Shown here piece after piece: positions 5,501-7,248 of a DNA stretch of 7,248 bases. The stretch is from an uncultured Christensenella sp. (lineage in GTDB: Bacteria; Bacillota; Clostridia; Christensenellales; Borkfalkiaceae): NCBI GenBank assembly GCA_910586035.1, contig CAJUHT010000034.1:1-7248 (forward strand). Direction: 5' to 3'. The notes under the pieces are model-generated. The model searched no databases. It saw nothing but the letters and a program-made list of their open reading frames with translations, and was not told the DNA's origin. Position 1 is the stretch's first letter. The number at the start of each line of letters is the position of its first letter. Made by a program: the position numbers and the translations under genes.

Positions 5501-6616
5501 ATGAGCATTTTAACAGCGACTAAAAAACTTAATAATAATTATTTCCAATTGCCGTATGCTCTATTGGAAAAAACGCGCACGCCGTCCAAGCTCAAAGCGC
5601 TTTTTAAAAACGCGCCCGACGACGTTCAGACCAAAGTTAAAAGCGCTTTCACGCCAAAAGACAAGCCGCGCCTTACTTACTCGGCACGCGTATTTTTAGG
5701 CTTAATTCATACCGAAGAAAAGGTTTTCGGGCATACTGCCGAATTGCCTTACAGGGAGATTACCATTAAAGTCGGACACAGCTCCAAAACCACCGCCGCA
5801 AATCTTAAAGAGCTTAAACACGTCCTCGACAAGCTTGTCAAATCTAATTATCATATCAACGTCGAATATAACGGCACGCCGTTTATATTATGCTATGAAT
5901 TTCTTTTCACCGAAGAATTGCAACTCGAAGAAGGACAACCGCCCGTCAAGCTCTGCGACCTCGACGCGGTTCTTGTTAGCCTTATAATTAACAACAAGCT
6001 TAACCCGAACACGGCCAAAGACTTCAACGGCACTGTTAATTGTATCGCCGCCGCGCTTAATATTCCCCCTACTACTGCCTGCTCACTTATTAACCGCCTC
6101 ATCAAAAAAGGCGTTTTAAAGTGTTACAGGGAATACATAGACGAGAACGGCAACACCGTATGCGAAGAGAACGCGAAAGCAAAGACCAAAAACGAAAAAA
6201 CCATTCTCACCGCGCATAGCCGTTTAATACGTCGCTGTAACGTTATTTACAAGGAGTATAAGAAACGCGCCTACGAAAAGAAACAAGCCGCCAACCCTGA
6301 CGCGCCAAAGAACCAGGGCAAGCAAACAACGGCGCAACCGAACCCGCCGAAGGAGCTAACCGACGAAGAGAAATTCGACGTCATCGAAACTAAATTTATT
6401 AACGACAAAAAATATCTGAACCTAACGGAAAAGTACAAAGCTTTAAAATCTCAAAGCCTTACAGAGTTCCGAAAAGATAAAGACGAGGCGAAGTTTGACG
6501 CTTTGGAGAATACCGCAAAGAAAACATTACAAGAATTGTACTTCTATCTTTACGGCAACGGCGTCAGTAGAGAGCAAATTCCTAACACGTTGGAATATCT
6601 AATACGACAAATTTAA
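5501..6616 (+). CDS. Putative replication initiator or regulator, tandem winged-helix protein, 371 aa
   Basis: The N-terminus (N-Y-F-Q-L-P at 13-18, then L58-T-Y-S-A-R-V-F-L-G-L-I and V91-G-H-S-S-K-T-T-A-A-N-L-K-E-L) has the look of the winged helix seen in plasmid RepA_N/DnaD-type initiators: a strand-start F-x-L-P, a helix, and a recognition helix after a G-x-S turn. A second helix-turn-helix-like unit spans about 149-212 (T-T-A-C-S-L-I-N-R-L-I-K-K-G-V-L). A Lys/Pro/Asn-rich linker (about 255-290) leads to a helical C-terminal domain. No HUH motif or catalytic Tyr arrangement typical of rolling-circle endonucleases is evident. AAAAGG at 5487-5492 is the ribosome site. The palindrome array immediately upstream is the natural candidate binding site, arguing for initiator or autoregulator. 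A strong terminator follows at 6695-6732. The family is assigned by visual pattern only. Confidence 0.7.
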   Translation: MSILTATKKLNNNYFQLPYALLEKTRTPSKLKALFKNAPDDVQTKVKSAFTPKDKPRLTYSARVFLGLIHTEEKVFGHTAELPYREITIKVGHSSKTTAANLKELKHVLDKLVKSNYHINVEYNGTPFILCYEFLFTEELQLEEGQPPVKLCDLDAVLVSLIINNKLNPNTAKDFNGTVNCIAAALNIPPTTACSLINRLIKKGVLKCYREYIDENGNTVCEENAKAKTKNEKTILTAHSRLIRRCNVIYKEYKKRAYEKKQAANPDAPKNQGKQTTAQPNPPKELTDEEKFDVIETKFINDKKYLNLTEKYKALKSQSLTEFRKDKDEAKFDALENTAKKTLQELYFYLYGNGVSREQIPNTLEYLIRQI

Positions 6617-6635
6617 GCGTAACCGAAAGTTACGC
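6617..6635. other. Perfect 7-bp hairpin right after the initiator-like gene
   Basis: GCGTAAC (6617-6623) and GTTACGC (6629-6635) pair perfectly around the loop CGAAA, starting at the first base after the TAA stop. No T-run follows, so it is not an intrinsic terminator by itself. It may stabilise the mRNA 3' end or act as a single-strand DNA structure. Confidence 0.5.
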
Positions 6636-6694
6636 ATTTAGTCGTTCCGAAACAAGCAAAAATAAGCCTTTTACAGCCATTTTACAACAAAATC

Positions 6695-6732
6695 AACAGC
6701 AAGTTTTAGCGGTTAAAACTTGCTGTTTTTTT
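6695..6732 (+). terminator. Strong intrinsic terminator after the initiator-like gene
   Basis: AACAGCAAGTTTTA (6695-6708) pairs with TAAAACTTGCTGTT (6714-6727), a perfect 14-bp stem with a 5-base loop GCGGT, running straight into T7 at 6726-6732. This is the clearest terminator in the window and closes the transcript of the gene ending at 6616. A second short T-run (6743-6748) follows. Confidence 0.92.
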
Positions 6733-6806
6733 GTGTTTCGGGCTTTTTTCAGCTATTATTACGATATGTAAAATTTAGCGCTTTATTTTTCGGTATATCT
6801 TAATTG

Positions 6807-6839
6807 TACTTTTCGCAATATTTCGCTTTACTTTTCGCA
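6807..6839. repeat. Phased TTTCGC repeats
   Basis: TACTTTTCGCA occurs exactly twice (6807-6817 and 6829-6839), with a related A-TATTTCGC copy between them. The TTTCGC cores start at 6811, 6821 and 6833, that is 10 and 12 bases apart and on about one DNA face. A fourth TTTCGC lies at 6886-6891. They sit in AT-rich DNA and resemble short iterons or regulator boxes. Their function is unknown. Confidence 0.6.
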
Positions 6840-6986
6840 TACTCATAATAGTTTAATGATAATCTTGTATGAATGATTATATTCTTTTCGCTTATCCTTC
6901 CATAAAGCGGGCTGTAAGCCCGCAATACGGCGTAATTTAATGCGCCCAAGGCGCGAAGTTTTCCGTTTTGCGGCTTTTTATTTGCG

Positions 6987-7005
6987 TTAATGGTTGTCTA
7001 CCATT
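6987..7005. repeat. 19-bp palindromic repeat, copy 1
   Basis: TTAATGGTTG-TCT-ACCATT contains arms AATGGT (6989-6994) and ACCATT (7000-7005). It matches copy 2 at 7138-7156 in 17 of 19 positions, and both differences lie in the centre. The copies are 151 bp apart and in the same orientation, bracketing two further hairpins. It could be a protein binding site or a recombination site. Confidence 0.6.
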
Positions 7006-7058
7006 TCCGTCTATTCGGCAGGGCTGCCGCCCTGACCTGCATTATTAGAAGTGTTGAC

Positions 7059-7098
7059 AGCCCGAAACGCACGGCAGAGCTCGATTGCGTTTCGGGCT
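7059..7098. other. Perfect 13-bp inverted repeat hairpin
   Basis: AGCCCGAAACGCA (7059-7071) and TGCGTTTCGGGCT (7086-7098) pair perfectly around a 14-base loop. The 10-base piece GTTTCGGGCT occurs again at 6735-6744 just after the strong terminator. No T-run follows, so termination is not the likely role. Confidence 0.7.
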
Positions 7099-7137
7099 AT
7101 TGGCTATTAAATGTGTACTTCGCCGAGCCGCCGTTCT

Positions 7138-7158
7138 TTAATGGTTGACAACCATTAA
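7138..7158. repeat. Palindromic repeat, copy 2
   Basis: Perfect arms TTAATGGTT (7138-7146) and AACCATTAA (7150-7158) flank the trinucleotide GAC. The first 19 bases are copy 2 of the repeat at 6987-7005. The perfect symmetry suits a dimeric DNA-binding protein. A coincident TTGACA at 7145-7150 has no matching -10 box at normal spacing. Confidence 0.65.
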
Positions 7159-7168
7159 CCCAACAGTT

Positions 7169-7202
7169 AGCGCCTGCGGACGGCACCGCAGGCGCTGTTT
7201 TT
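7169..7202 (+). terminator. Strong GC-rich intrinsic terminator near the right edge
   Basis: AGCGCCTGCG (7169-7178) pairs with CGCAGGCGCT (7187-7196), a perfect 10-bp stem with an 8-base loop, followed after one G by T5 (7198-7202). Its direction is rightward. No gene lies between it and the terminator at 6695-6732, so it either ends an untranslated transcript from the structured region or acts as a boundary insulator. Confidence 0.85.
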
Positions 7203-7248
7203 CGCTCTCAGCTCGCCGCATTGGCAAACGTTCCCCGCGTGGGCGACC

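Larger units (their letters stand above)
6733..7248. other. Structured non-coding region of about 500 bases
   Basis: I find no supportable gene here on either strand. The left part (to about 6900) is AT-rich with phased TTTCGC repeats. The right part is GC-richer and crowded with palindromes: GCGGGCT/AGCCCGC (6907-6923), GCGCC/GGCGC (6942-6954), AATGGT/ACCATT (6989-7005), CAGGGC/GCCCTG (7019-7034), a 13-bp inverted repeat (7059-7098), TTAATGGTT/AACCATTAA (7138-7158) and a terminator (7169-7202). Such density recalls the intergenic region of Ff phages, which holds the origins and packaging signal, but a host extragenic palindrome cluster at an element boundary would look similar. Confidence 0.6.

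Noticed and set aside
7054..7059. TTGACA as a promoter -35 box (also at 7145-7150)
   Set aside because: No TATAAT-like box at 16-18 bases downstream in either case. Both lie inside palindromes.
6990..7148. 52-codon open frame on the plus strand
   Set aside because: No Shine-Dalgarno site, and it starts in one copy of the palindromic repeat, ends in the other and covers two hairpins. More likely chance.
7167..7248. Short minus-strand frames open to the right edge
   Set aside because: Several frames are open over fewer than 30 codons, none with a distinguishing motif. The edge prevents any decision on a gene from the right flank.
7230..7248. GTTCCCCGCGTGGGCGACC resembling the start of a type I CRISPR repeat
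   Set aside because: Only a single copy, cut by the window edge. No second repeat or spacer is visible and the inner symmetry differs from known type I-E repeats.

Overview
The window reads as most of a filamentous-phage (inovirus)-like element from a Gram-positive host, probably a Clostridia-type member of the Bacillota. The host guess rests on strong purine-rich Shine-Dalgarno sites, GTG/TTG as well as ATG starts, a Sec signal peptide with an A-Y-A cleavage site, and a small protein at the left resembling a Firmicutes phage/plasmid family (DUF3970-like). No secretin-like gene is visible, which suits a host without an outer membrane. No 16S or other taxonomic marker is present, so the host remains an inference. 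All supportable genes are on the + strand.

Layout. 1-388: the tail of an unidentified gene, then a 65-codon DUF3970-like gene overlapping it by 4 bases. 389-428: a strong hairpin that separates this pair from what follows. 524-4897: a tightly packed operon (gaps or overlaps of -11 to +10 bases) encoding a type II membrane surface protein with an Ig-like segment (381 aa), a secreted, membrane-anchored pIII-like protein (495 aa), a 63-aa coat-like membrane protein, a Zot/pI-type morphogenesis ATPase (247 aa), and a coiled-coil protein with an Ala/Pro-rich tail (269 aa). This matches the Ff phage order III-VI-I. 4937-5388: two small related zinc-ribbon proteins. 5387-5491: three tandem 35-bp repeats, the first two built from a 24-bp palindrome plus a GC-rich spacer. 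5501-6616: a protein with two apparent winged-helix domains, the best candidate for replication initiator or repressor. 6617-7248: no supportable gene, but many hairpins, phased TTTCGC repeats, two copies of a 19-bp palindromic repeat and two good intrinsic terminators. It resembles in kind the structured intergenic region of filamentous phages.

How the parts may work together (inference): the winged-helix protein, or one of the zinc-ribbon proteins, would bind the palindrome array to start or control replication. The 63-aa protein would coat or cap single-stranded DNA in the membrane, the Zot-type ATPase would drive assembly and extrusion, and the 381-aa and 495-aa proteins would sit at the virion tip or cell surface for adsorption and release. 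No integrase, HUH replication endonuclease, secretin or unambiguous major coat protein was found. The window does not show whether the element is integrated, episomal or complete.
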